Positions 7,678 through 14,829 of a DNA stretch of 17,510 bases are shown one piece after another. Each line of letters starts with the position of its first letter. Position 1 is the stretch's first letter. Origin of the DNA: CAZDME01 sp964506785 [NCBI: uncultured bacterium] (GTDB lineage: Bacteria > CAZDME01 > JAYEMH01); NCBI GenBank assembly GCA_964506785.1, contig CAZDME010000028.1, forward strand, positions 1-17,510, in the 5' to 3' direction. Below the pieces are notes generated by a model. The model searched no databases. It was not told the DNA's origin and saw only the letters and a program-made list of their open reading frames with translations. The position numbers and the translations under genes are program-made.

Positions 7678-8595
7678 TCAACTTATCTCCAGCATCCGCT
7701 GAATCGCCCGATAAGCAGGCTGGCGGATTGACTTTTCCACTGTAATTTTATATTTGCTTTCTTCCAAGGCTTCAATTATTTTCTCCAGAGTTATCAATTT
7801 CATGTTGGGGCAAATAAGGCTGGAAGAACCCAAATAGAATTTCTTGTCCGGGTTTTCTTTTCTTAAGCGATAGAGCATACCCTGTTCGGTCCCGATAATT
7901 AATTCCTTAACTTTAGTCTCCCGGGCATATTTAAACATTCCCGCCGTACTGCAGACATAATCGGCTAAAGCCAGAACTTCAGGGACGCATTCGGGATGGG
8001 CAATAAATTCTGCCCGGGGGTGTTCCCCTTTTACCTTGAGAATTTCTTTGGCTTTTACCAAGGCATGAGTTGGACAAAAACCTTTCAAAAGAATCACCTT
8101 CTTGGTTGTATAGGCCGAAACATAATGGCCTAAATTCTTATCCGGGATAAAAATGATTTCTCTATGAGGCAGGGCATTAACCACTTTAATTGCATTGGAA
8201 GAAGTACAGCAAATATCGCTTTCCGCCTTTATCTCTGCCGGTGAATTTACATAGGAAACTACCCCGGCCTGAGGATACTTCTTCTTTAAAACTTGAAGTT
8301 TATCCACGTTAATCATCCGGGCCAAGGCGCAATCAGCCTCTAATACCGGGAGAAGAACCGTCTTTTCAGGAGAAAGAATAGCGGCAGTTTCAGCCATAAA
8401 TCTTACCCCGCAAAAAACAATAGTCTCTGCTTCAGTTTTAGATGCCTTACGGCTTAACTCCAGAGAGTCACCGGTGATATCAGCAATCTCCTGGATAATA
8501 TCCGGCTGGTAATTATGGGCGATAATTACCGCTTTTTTCTCTCTTTTGAGCTTTTTAATACGCTGGATTTTCAAAAGGTTTTCTTGACTAATCAT
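7678..8595 (-). CDS. nadA: Quinolinate synthase (NadA)
   Basis: NadA condenses iminoaspartate with dihydroxyacetone phosphate to quinolinate using a [4Fe-4S] cluster. The protein has 305 residues, the short form typical of many bacteria and archaea. The expected cluster ligands are Cys89 (A-D-C-A), Cys174 (G-F-C-P-T-H) and Cys262 (I-C-P-N-M-K). H-N-Y-Q near 27-30, G-D-S-L-E-L at about 42-47, C-T-S-S-N-A at 130-135 and H-P-E-C at 200-203 are further family motifs. The start codon overlaps the panD stop as ATGA (8592-8595), so translation is probably coupled. The downstream partner nadX follows after 1 nt. Confidence 0.97.
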   Translation of the reverse strand: MISQENLLKIQRIKKLKREKKAVIIAHNYQPDIIQEIADITGDSLELSRKASKTEAETIVFCGVRFMAETAAILSPEKTVLLPVLEADCALARMINVDKLQVLKKKYPQAGVVSYVNSPAEIKAESDICCTSSNAIKVVNALPHREIIFIPDKNLGHYVSAYTTKKVILLKGFCPTHALVKAKEILKVKGEHPRAEFIAHPECVPEVLALADYVCSTAGMFKYARETKVKELIIGTEQGMLYRLRKENPDKKFYLGSSSLICPNMKLITLEKIIEALEESKYKITVEKSIRQPAYRAIQRMLEIS

Positions 8596-8948
8596 TTTGT
8601 TTCTTTTGTTTTATTTTTCTCATCGACAAAGATTAATTTGGGGCTAAATCCAGGGATATCCTTATCTTCAAGAAGACAATAGGAAATAATTATTAACCGG
8701 TCGCCGACGACCCCGGCACGGGCAGCCGCCCCATTTAAACAGATAACCCTCGAGTCTTCTTTACCCGGACAAACATAGGTTTCTAGACGCTTCCCATTAT
8801 TGAGGTTCAAAACCTGAACCCTTTCGTAGGGAAGCATATTAGCCGCGTTCATCAAGGCCTGATCAATAGTGATACTGCCGTTATATTCCAAGTTAGCCTC
8901 GGTAACTGTTGCCCCATGAATCTTTGACTTACACATTATCCTCTGCAT
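8592..8948 (-). CDS. panD: Aspartate 1-decarboxylase proenzyme (PanD)
   Basis: PanD decarboxylates aspartate to beta-alanine for pantothenate. The 118-residue proenzyme shows the autocleavage site Y-N-G-S-I-T-I-D. Cleavage between Gly24 and Ser25 creates the pyruvoyl cofactor. Lys9, Tyr22 and the N-G-A-A-A-R segment near 72-77 match the family. Its ATG shares one base with the panC stop (TAATG, 8946-8950) and its TGA overlaps the nadA start, so panC-panD-nadA look translationally linked. Both PanD and NadX use aspartate as substrate. Confidence 0.97.
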   Translation of the reverse strand: MQRIMCKSKIHGATVTEANLEYNGSITIDQALMNAANMLPYERVQVLNLNNGKRLETYVCPGKEDSRVICLNGAAARAGVVGDRLIIISYCLLEDKDIPGFSPKLIFVDEKNKTKETK

Positions 8949-9799
8949 TAATTCTCACCTCGCGCCTTTAGATTATCAATCAATCTGGCTTTACCAATCC
9001 AAACAGCCAGGGTGATTAATACCTCTTTTTTTATTTTTTTAACCGGCGCTAAACTTTCCGGGTCAACTATTTCAATATAATCAATTTTAGCTAAGGGCTC
9101 CTTTTTTATTAAATACCGTATTTTCCGAATTATCGTATCGGTGCTTTTCTCGCCGCTTTTAATTAAGGAGCTTGCTTCCTTTAAAGAGCTATAAAGAATA
9201 AGGGCGGCTTTTCTTTCCCTGCTGTTTAAATAAGAATTTCTTGAGCTTATGGCTAAACCGTCCTCTTCCCGGACGATAGGGAGGATGTCTATTTTTATAT
9301 CCGTATTTAAGTCTCTCACCATTTTTTTTATAATCTGCGCCTGCTGGGCATCTTTTTGTCCGAACAGGGCAATGTCCGGTTGGACGATATTAAAGAGTTT
9401 CATCACCACTGTAGCTACCCCTTGAAAATGTCCGGTCCGGGAACGCCCGCAAAGCCCATCCGACATTTTTCTCACCCTGACCCAGCTAAGCTGTTCTTCC
9501 GGATACAACTCAGAAACATCGGGGGTAAAGATTAAATCTACTCCTGCCTGCCGGGCTAATTTTAAATCTTTTTCTAAGTTACGGGGATAGCGGCGGAAGT
9601 CATCAGCCTGATCAAATTGTGTTGGATTGACAAAAATGCTTATAACGGCATAATCACATTTTTCTTTGGCGGCGGCGATAAGAGAAAAGTGCCCTTGATG
9701 TAAAGCCCCCATCGTAGGAACAAAACCGATAGTTTTACCTTCCTTTTTAAGGACATTAACTATCTTCCTTACTTCTTTTATTGTTTTTATAACCTTCAT
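8948..9799 (-). CDS. panC: Pantothenate synthetase (PanC)
   Basis: PanC joins pantoate and beta-alanine with ATP to make pantothenate. With the ATG at 9799 the protein has 283 residues and begins M-K-V-I-K-T-I-K. A TTG two codons upstream is also in frame, but neither start has a good ribosome site. The nucleotidyltransferase motif P-T-M-G-A-L-H-Q-G-H is at 28-37 (His34, His37). G-R-S-R-T-G-H-F-Q-G-V, F-G-Q-K-D-A-Q-Q and the KMSKS-like I-S-S-R-N-S-Y-L are all present. The gene follows a membrane-protein gene of unknown role and precedes panD with a 1-nt overlap. Confidence 0.97.
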   Translation of the reverse strand: MKVIKTIKEVRKIVNVLKKEGKTIGFVPTMGALHQGHFSLIAAAKEKCDYAVISIFVNPTQFDQADDFRRYPRNLEKDLKLARQAGVDLIFTPDVSELYPEEQLSWVRVRKMSDGLCGRSRTGHFQGVATVVMKLFNIVQPDIALFGQKDAQQAQIIKKMVRDLNTDIKIDILPIVREEDGLAISSRNSYLNSRERKAALILYSSLKEASSLIKSGEKSTDTIIRKIRYLIKKEPLAKIDYIEIVDPESLAPVKKIKKEVLITLAVWIGKARLIDNLKARGEN

Positions 9800-9877
9800 A
9801 TTCAAGTTGCCGTTTTAGAAACAAATCTGCTTGGCTAATCCTTCGCCTATAAAGTTTAGTAAACCTGCCCCCCGGCT

Positions 9878-10465
9878 CTACTGACCAGCAAGGATAAACT
9901 CTTTTTTAATCTCTTTTGAAACTAATTTTTTAATAATCCAGCCGTAAAAAATAACTATTATAACCGCCATCATTGATAAAAATATCCGCATCCCCATGAA
10001 TACCGCCTGGAAATTTGACATCACACCCGGGAAATCATCATACGCCGGCACTTCAGGTATTACTGCCCGCATTATCTTCCCCTGAAAAAACAACCCTCCC
10101 AAGCTCCAGATAATCCCCATAGCCAGGATAGAAATAAATAATATTCTGGCCCAATTCTTACGTTTCAATAAACCGATAGAAGAAACAAGCGTAACCGCTG
10201 ACACAATAAAGTACATACAAAAGATAAAGCGAATATGTGAAATCAAGAAAAGTAAAATTGCCGGCATATATGCGGTTACTTCTGAATTGCATGAGAGTTG
10301 TTCTCTTCCAATTGCCGGGAATATCGAAGAAGCCAGAATATTTTGAATGAGCGAGCTGAAAGTGGTAAATCCCGCCGTTATGATAGATATCCAGGCAAGA
10401 ATAGTTACGAATTTAGATTTTCCCTGCGGAGGCAATTTTAATATTGATTTTTTAGCTTCAGCCAT
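9878..10465 (-). CDS. Unrecognised multi-pass membrane protein
   Basis: I do not recognise this protein. From the ATG at 10465 (M-A-E-A-K-K-S...) it has 195 residues; a further in-frame ATG lies 12 codons upstream. I prefer the shorter form because the upstream part comes from a hairpin-rich spacer. The start is preceded by only a modest purine stretch. Hydrophobic segments suggest four membrane helices, near 19-41, 68-98, 107-127 and 159-179. A G-L-L-K-R-K-N-W-A-R motif joins the second and third, and the tail is lysine-rich. There is no signal peptide or catalytic motif. It sits between panB and panC in the same direction, which might hint at a transport or accessory role in pantothenate supply, but that is speculation. 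Confidence 0.7.
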   Translation of the reverse strand: MAEAKKSILKLPPQGKSKFVTILAWISIITAGFTTFSSLIQNILASSIFPAIGREQLSCNSEVTAYMPAILLFLISHIRFIFCMYFIVSAVTLVSSIGLLKRKNWARILFISILAMGIIWSLGGLFFQGKIMRAVIPEVPAYDDFPGVMSNFQAVFMGMRIFLSMMAVIIVIFYGWIIKKLVSKEIKKEFILAGQ

Positions 10466-10481
10466 TTTTCTCAATCCCTTC

Positions 10482-10518
10482 GTAGCTTTGCACTTATGCA
10501 CTGCAAATTTTCAGCTAC
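10482..10518. other. Composite hairpin upstream of the membrane-protein gene
   Basis: GTAGCT (10482-10487) and AGCTAC (10513-10518) are inverted copies, and inside them TTTGCA and TGCAAA are also inverted. Transcribed from the minus strand this would fold 17 nt upstream of the chosen start at 10465. There is no T-tract. It could be a leader structure or just a degenerate repeat. Confidence 0.35.
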
Positions 10519-10551
10519 TTCTCCGCCTGCCCGGTGGAAACTTGGCATCAG

Positions 10552-11358
10552 TTATTTAAAACTTTCTTCGTCGCTCGGGAAATTGCCGCTTTTGACATCT
10601 TCGGCAAAATGCCGGAAAGCCTGCCGCATCTCTTTATTCAATTCAGCATAATGCCTGACAAATCTGGGCCTAAATTCTCCATACAAGCCTAACAAATCAT
10701 GGGAAACTAAAATCTGCCCGTCGCAAAAAGGCCCGGCCCCGATGCCAATAGTGGGAACAGATAACTTCTTGGTAATTTTTTGTGCCAAATCTTTAGGAAC
10801 ACACTCAAGCACCAGGGCAAAAATCCCGGCTTCCTCAAGAATCTCGGCATCCTCTAATAATTTTTTGGCCTGGCCTTTTCCCTTTCCCTGGACCTTATAG
10901 CCTCCTATTTTATGGACGGATTGCGGGGTGAGCCCAATATGCCCCAGAACCGGAATACCCACTTCAACCAAGGCTTCAACCTTTTCGGCTATTTCTTCGC
11001 CGCCTTCTAATTTTACCGCTTCGGTCCCGGCTTCTTTGATGAACCGCCCGGCATTTCTTATCGCTTCAGTAATACTTTCCTGATAACTCATAAAAGGCAT
11101 ATCGGCAACTAAAAGAGCCGAATCATTTCCTTTCTTAACCGCCCGGGTATGATGCAGCATTTCCTCCATAGTTACCGCGAGCGTATTTTCATGGCCTAAA
11201 ACAACCATACTTAAAGAGTCCCCTACCAGGATTAAATCAATATTCACCGCATTTAAAATCCTTGCCGTTACATAATCGTAGGCAGTAAGAGCAACGATTT
11301 TCTCTCTTTTCTTCTTTTTCTCTTTTAGCGTAACTACCGTTACTTTCTTCTGCTCCAT
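10552..11358 (-). CDS. panB: Ketopantoate hydroxymethyltransferase (PanB)
   Basis: PanB transfers a hydroxymethyl group from methylene-tetrahydrofolate to ketoisovalerate, the first committed step of pantothenate synthesis. The start at 11358 (M-E-Q-K-K-V-T-V) is chosen because of the strong GGGGAGGAAC site before it. A GTG 36 nt upstream gives a longer frame but runs into a tandem repeat. The protein then has 268 residues. The TIM-barrel family motifs are A-Y-D-Y near 26-29, L-V-G-D-S with the metal-binding Asp47, V-L-G-H-E-N-T-L, V-A-D-M-P-F-M-S-Y, G-H-I-G-L-T-P-Q and L-E-C-V-P. The kinase gene lies about 105 bp upstream, across the repeat-bearing gap. Confidence 0.97.
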   Translation of the reverse strand: MEQKKVTVVTLKEKKKKREKIVALTAYDYVTARILNAVNIDLILVGDSLSMVVLGHENTLAVTMEEMLHHTRAVKKGNDSALLVADMPFMSYQESITEAIRNAGRFIKEAGTEAVKLEGGEEIAEKVEALVEVGIPVLGHIGLTPQSVHKIGGYKVQGKGKGQAKKLLEDAEILEEAGIFALVLECVPKDLAQKITKKLSVPTIGIGAGPFCDGQILVSHDLLGLYGEFRPRFVRHYAELNKEMRQAFRHFAEDVKSGNFPSDEESFK

Positions 11359-11388
11359 GTTCCTCCCCTCTAATTCGGTTCTACTGCA

Positions 11389-11446
11389 AGCCACGAACTA
11401 TCAGCCTTCAGCTATGAACTATCAGCCATGAGCCAACAGCCATGCA
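11389..11446. repeat. Tandem intergenic repeat upstream of panB
   Basis: Two 18-bp units (11389-11406 and 11410-11427) match at 16 of 18 positions and have a 21-bp period. Read on the minus strand they are GGCTGATAGTTCATAGCT and GGCTGATAGTTCGTGGCT. A shorter GGCTGTTGGCTCATGGCT-like portion precedes them. Related words occur near 6839-6855 and in the dapF-lysA gap. Confidence 0.7.
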
Positions 11447-11463
11447 CTAAAGTTTAAACTTTG

Positions 11464-12102
11464 CTATTTTGCCCGGCTATAGAATCTCACCCCGCTTTTC
11501 ATCTTTCTTATCTGGATAATTAAATCATTCAAGTCACTCTTTTTACGAACGAAGTCAATCTCGTTAGTGTTAATAATAAGGAGAGGAGAGTCCTGATAAT
11601 TAAAGAAAAATCGGCTATAGGCCCGATTAACCTCGTCAATATAGGCACGGCTAATTCCCCTTTCAAAATCGAATTTTCTTTCTTTAATTCTTTCCATCAA
11701 AACATCGGTGTCGGCCTGCAGATAAATAACTAAATCAGGCTGTGCCAGGCGGGAAGCCAATATTGGCTGAAGTCGTTCGTAAAGCTTCAATTCGTCTTCA
11801 TTCAGGTTTAAATAGGCAAAGATCCGGTCCTTTTGGAAAAAATAATCGGCTACCAATCCCTGGCTGAAAAGGTCTCCCTGAGACAGCTCCATTTGCTGCC
11901 GGAAACGGGAAAGAAGAAAAAACGTCTGCGTTTCAAAAGCATATCTTTTTGAATCAGCATAAAACTTCTTAAGGAACGGATTATCCTCAATAACCTCTAA
12001 GACCAGCTGAAGATTAAGCTCTTGGCTTAACATCTCAGCTAATCTGGTCTTCCCTACTCCGACCGGTCCTTCAATCACCAAATATCGATTTTCTTTTTGC
12101 AC
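11464..12102 (-). CDS. Deoxynucleoside kinase (deoxyadenosine/deoxyguanosine kinase family)
   Basis: This 212-residue P-loop kinase phosphorylates a deoxynucleoside with ATP for nucleotide salvage. The Walker A is G-P-V-G-V-G-K-T at 12-19. A Q-T-F-F-L-L-S-R-F-R-Q segment (about 58-69), a D-R-I-F motif and an arginine-rich lid E-R-K-F-D-F-E-R-G follow the dNK pattern. The base preference (dA, dG or dC) cannot be read reliably. The start is GTG at 12102, sharing one base with the folK stop (TAGTG), and the GAGGGG ribosome site lies in the end of folK, so the two are probably co-translated. FolK and dNK are also neighbours or fused in some other bacteria. Confidence 0.9.
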   Translation of the reverse strand: MQKENRYLVIEGPVGVGKTRLAEMLSQELNLQLVLEVIEDNPFLKKFYADSKRYAFETQTFFLLSRFRQQMELSQGDLFSQGLVADYFFQKDRIFAYLNLNEDELKLYERLQPILASRLAQPDLVIYLQADTDVLMERIKERKFDFERGISRAYIDEVNRAYSRFFFNYQDSPLLIINTNEIDFVRKKSDLNDLIIQIRKMKSGVRFYSRAK

Positions 12103-12701
12103 TAATTCCCCTCACTATATAGCCGTATCCCTTTATTATCCTTCACCCTGTTAAGCAAATCTTTTATTCTGTTTTTTAAAACTGGATGGTAAAATTCCGG
12201 ATTGATTTCCGCAAGAGGCAGCAAAACAAATTTTCTTTCGGCGAGACGGGGATGCGGAATCTCTAAATCCAACTCCTTCAGGACCAGATTATCAAATAAT
12301 AGAATATCCAGATCAATAAGCCGCGGCCCCCACTTTACCCCGTTAGAGATCGGTGGCCTTTGGCGACCGTCAGCCGCCTCGCCGAAGGAGAACCATTGGT
12401 TCCCAGCGAGATGCGCTGACGTCTTATCTCTAACGGGGTTTATTTCTCTCTTTCGTCCTAATTGTCTCTCAATTTTCTGCAAAATTCTAAGGACATTACG
12501 GGGGCTGAATTCTGTTTCGACTTCAATAACCTGATTGAGAAAATAATCCTGCGGCGGCCCGCCTACCGGCTCGGTTTCGTAAATTGAAGATCTCTTTTTA
12601 ATCTTGAGGTCTCTTTCCGTCCCGAGTAATTCTCTTGCCCTTCTTAGATTTCCGGCTCTATCCCCCAGATTCGAACCCAGGGAGAGATAAACAATATTCA
12701 T
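12102..12701 (-). CDS. folK: HPPK (FolK) with an in-frame 35-residue repeat-derived insert
   Basis: FolK pyrophosphorylates 6-hydroxymethyl-dihydropterin in folate synthesis. The start at 12701 (M-N-I-V-Y-L-S-L-G-S-N-L-G-D-R) is preferred over an in-frame ATG 16 codons upstream because it matches the family N terminus; the ribosome site is weak. Y-E-T-E-P at 41-45, the L-G-R-K-R arm at 81-85 and W-G-P-R-L-I-D-L-D-I-L at 124-134 are all present, including the Mg-binding aspartates. Between Ile87 and Lys123 there are 35 extra residues (88-122, N-P-V-R-D-K ... I-S-N-G-V) encoded by a palindromic repeat. Removing them restores L-G-R-K-R-E-I-K-W-G-P-R, the canonical spacing, and a normal length of 164 residues. 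The insert lies in the mobile catalytic loop, so activity may be kept or altered. Confidence 0.95.
   Translation of the reverse strand: MNIVYLSLGSNLGDRAGNLRRARELLGTERDLKIKKRSSIYETEPVGGPPQDYFLNQVIEVETEFSPRNVLRILQKIERQLGRKREINPVRDKTSAHLAGNQWFSFGEAADGRQRPPISNGVKWGPRLIDLDILLFDNLVLKELDLEIPHPRLAERKFVLLPLAEINPEFYHPVLKNRIKDLLNRVKDNKGIRLYSEGN
12338..12438. mobile_element. Palindromic MITE-like element inside folK
   Basis: The element is 101 bp, with perfect 13-bp inverted ends: CCCCGTTAGAGAT at 12338-12350 and ATCTCTAACGGGG at 12426-12438. It is flanked on both sides by TTTA (12334-12337 and 12439-12442), consistent with a 4-bp target duplication. Its interior is also an imperfect palindrome: the arms CGTCAGCC... 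and ...GCTGACG and the centre GAACCATTGGTTC mirror each other. By hand count it is about 60% G+C, clearly above the flanks. Element plus duplication equals 105 bp, exactly 35 codons, so folK stays in frame. It encodes no transposase and must have been moved in trans if it is mobile. Confidence 0.85.
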
Positions 12702-12837
12702 TTTAAATAGCGGATGTAAATGGATTAAAAACCTCGGATAGATAAGCATCCCTGCCGCAAAAGCAGGGGTTAAGCCTGAAAATCAGTGACCGCTCTACCT
12801 GCCTGTCGGCGGTCAGGACAAACGGGTTCAATCTTTG
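12702..12837. other. dapL-folK spacer with two hairpins
   Basis: This 136-bp gap contains two inverted repeats: TGACCGC/GCGGTCA (12787-12793 and 12809-12815) and CCCTGC/GCAGGG (12750-12755 and 12763-12768). Neither is followed by a T-tract on the minus strand, so they are not clear terminators. No promoter matching a known consensus was seen. It may hold degenerate repeat copies or a folK leader structure. Confidence 0.4.
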
Positions 12838-14007
12838 CTAATCCGTGCTTTTTAATCTGGTAACTGCCTCTTTTATTCTTTCTTTACTCACCGTCAGGGC
12901 AAAACGAAGATACCCTTCGCCGAATCTTCCAAAGCCAATACCGGGAGTGGCAACAATTCCCTTTCCCTTTAGCAGCTTTTTGGCCACTTCAAGCGAACTC
13001 CCGCTTCCTTCAGGAATTTTTGCCCAGATATAAAAAGTAGCCTGGGGCTTTTTTACTTCCCAGCCGATTGAGCTCAACCCTTCAAAAAGAATATTCCTTC
13101 TTTCCTCGTAGATTTTTATTCTCTCATTTAAAAACTCGGAATTATCTCCTAAAGCTTCAATGGCCGCCATTTGGATAGCCTGAAAAACACCGGAGTCGAT
13201 ATTGGTCTTTAAAGAGCGGAGTCCTTTAATAATTTCTTGATTACCGACGACAAATCCAATCCGCCAGCCGGTCATATTAAACGTTTTGGATAACGAATGA
13301 AATTCCACTCCAACCTCTTTAGAGCCTTCCGCCTCTAAAAAACTGGGGGCAGTATAGCCGTCATAGACAAGTTCGCTATAAGCGGCATCATGACAGACAA
13401 GAATCTTATTCTCTCTGGCAAAGTCAACCACCCGTTCAAAAAACCTTTTATCCGCAGCCGCCGCCGTGGGATTATTGGGGTAATTCAAAAACATAAGTTT
13501 AGTCTGAGAAACCTTCTTCTTATCCAGATTGGCCAGGTCCGGCAAAAAACTATTTTTCTCAAGCAAAGGCATTTCAACCGGTTCTCCGCCGGCAAATATA
13601 GTTGAAGCCTGATAGACCGGATAACCGGGACTGGGCACTAAAACCGCCTCCCCGGGATTAACGAAGGCCAAAGGGATATGGGCAATCCCTTCTTTAGAGC
13701 CGATTAAAGAAATTACTTCTTCTTCTGGATTTAACTCTACCTTAAATCTTTTCTTATACCATTGGGCCACCGCCTGCCTGAACTGCAGCAATCCAGAATA
13801 ACTGGGATAACGATGATGCGCCGGGTCAGCCGCCGTCTCCTGAAGTTTCTTGATGATAAAGCTCGGCGTCGGTAAATCCGGGTCACCTATGCCCAAATCA
13901 ATTATATCCACTCCTTCACTTTTAATCTGCCTCTTCATCCGGTCGATTTCATCAAAAAGATAAGGGGGCAGTTTGTTTAACCTCTCGGCAAATTTGAAAT
14001 TGTTCAT
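12838..14007 (-). CDS. dapL: LL-diaminopimelate aminotransferase (DapL)
   Basis: DapL converts tetrahydrodipicolinate directly to LL-diaminopimelate using glutamate and PLP, bypassing the acylated DapD-DapC-DapE branch. The 389-residue fold-type I aminotransferase has G-D-P-D-L-P-T-P at 41-48, the N-Y-P-N-N-P-T motif at 175-181, D-A-A-Y with the PLP-contacting Asp207 and Tyr210, and the Schiff-base lysine Lys241 in S-L-S-K-T-F-N-M-T-G-W-R. Arg near the C terminus in L-R-F-A-L should bind the substrate carboxylate. The identification as DapL rather than a general aspartate-type aminotransferase rests on this motif set and on the position directly after dapB, with an ATGA overlap (14004-14007). 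Confidence 0.93.
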   Translation of the reverse strand: MNNFKFAERLNKLPPYLFDEIDRMKRQIKSEGVDIIDLGIGDPDLPTPSFIIKKLQETAADPAHHRYPSYSGLLQFRQAVAQWYKKRFKVELNPEEEVISLIGSKEGIAHIPLAFVNPGEAVLVPSPGYPVYQASTIFAGGEPVEMPLLEKNSFLPDLANLDKKKVSQTKLMFLNYPNNPTAAAADKRFFERVVDFARENKILVCHDAAYSELVYDGYTAPSFLEAEGSKEVGVEFHSLSKTFNMTGWRIGFVVGNQEIIKGLRSLKTNIDSGVFQAIQMAAIEALGDNSEFLNERIKIYEERRNILFEGLSSIGWEVKKPQATFYIWAKIPEGSGSSLEVAKKLLKGKGIVATPGIGFGRFGEGYLRFALTVSKERIKEAVTRLKSTD

Positions 14008-14807
14008 TTTAACCCCAAAACATCGCCCATATCATACAGTCCGGTTTTTTGTTTAACAATGAATTTTACTGCCTTTATCGCTCCCTGGGCAAAGGTATCG
14101 CGGCTGGAAGCCCGATGGGTAAGCTCAATTCTTTCCCCGCTTCCGGCAAAAATAACGGTATGCTCCCCGACAATATCACCGCCGCGGATGGCGTGAATAC
14201 CAATAGTTTCCTTTGGTCTCTCCCCGGTTTGGCCCTTTCGGCCAAAGGTAGCGACTTTATCCAGAGACCGATTAGTCTCTTTAGCCAATATAGCCGCCAA
14301 TTTAATGGCCGTGCCGCTGGGAGCATCTTTTTTCCGGCGGTGATGAGCTTCGATTATCTCTAAATCATAATCCTGCCCGATTATTCTGGCGGCCTCTTCG
14401 GTAATTTTGAATAACAGATTTACCCCAAGACTCATGTTGGGGGAATAAACGAAAGGAATATTTCGGGAAGCTCTATCTATCATTTTTTTCTCTTCCTGAG
14501 TAAAACCGGTAGTGCCAATAACCATAGCTTTTTTATGCTTTTGGCAAATTTCTAGATGGGCAAGAGTCGCCTCTGGTGTAGAAAATTCAACAATCACATC
14601 TGCCTGATTAATAACCTTCTCTAAATTATCAGCGATTTTTATCCCTTTCTCACCCGGGCCTAAAACCCTGCCTAAATCCTTCCCTATCCATTCATGCCCT
14701 TGGTTTTCCAGGCCGCCGACTATTTTGATTTCTGGATCAGCCAGAGATAAGCGGGTAATCCGTTCCCCCATTTCTCCGGCCGCGCCGCTGATGATTAGTT
14801 TAACCAT
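14004..14807 (-). CDS. dapB: 4-hydroxy-tetrahydrodipicolinate reductase (DapB)
   Basis: DapB reduces the DapA product to tetrahydrodipicolinate with NAD(P)H. The protein has 267 residues. The nucleotide-binding motif G-A-A-G-E-M-G is at 8-14, V-E-F-S-T-P at 73-78 and G-T-T-G at 98-101. The catalytic E-A-H-H-R-R-K-K-D-A-P-S-G-T-A holds His155, His156 and Lys160. A strong AAGGAG site precedes the ATG. It overlaps dapL by 4 nt and follows dapA across a 75-bp gap that holds two palindromes. All neighbours serve the same pathway. Confidence 0.97.
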   Translation of the reverse strand: MVKLIISGAAGEMGERITRLSLADPEIKIVGGLENQGHEWIGKDLGRVLGPGEKGIKIADNLEKVINQADVIVEFSTPEATLAHLEICQKHKKAMVIGTTGFTQEEKKMIDRASRNIPFVYSPNMSLGVNLLFKITEEAARIIGQDYDLEIIEAHHRRKKDAPSGTAIKLAAILAKETNRSLDKVATFGRKGQTGERPKETIGIHAIRGGDIVGEHTVIFAGSGERIELTHRASSRDTFAQGAIKAVKFIVKQKTGLYDMGDVLGLK

Positions 14808-14829
14808 TTTTGCTCCTTTTTTCCCATTT

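Noticed and set aside
10466-10501. Upstream ATG extending the membrane protein by 12 residues
   Set aside because: The extension falls in a hairpin-rich spacer and its residues look unlike a protein start; the downstream ATG is preferred, though without strong proof.
12750-12840. tRNA-like words (GGTAGAGCGGTC, CTGAAAATCAG, GGGTTCAATC) in the dapL-folK gap
   Set aside because: The pieces lie on opposite strands and in the wrong order, and no acceptor stem or complete cloverleaf can be formed.
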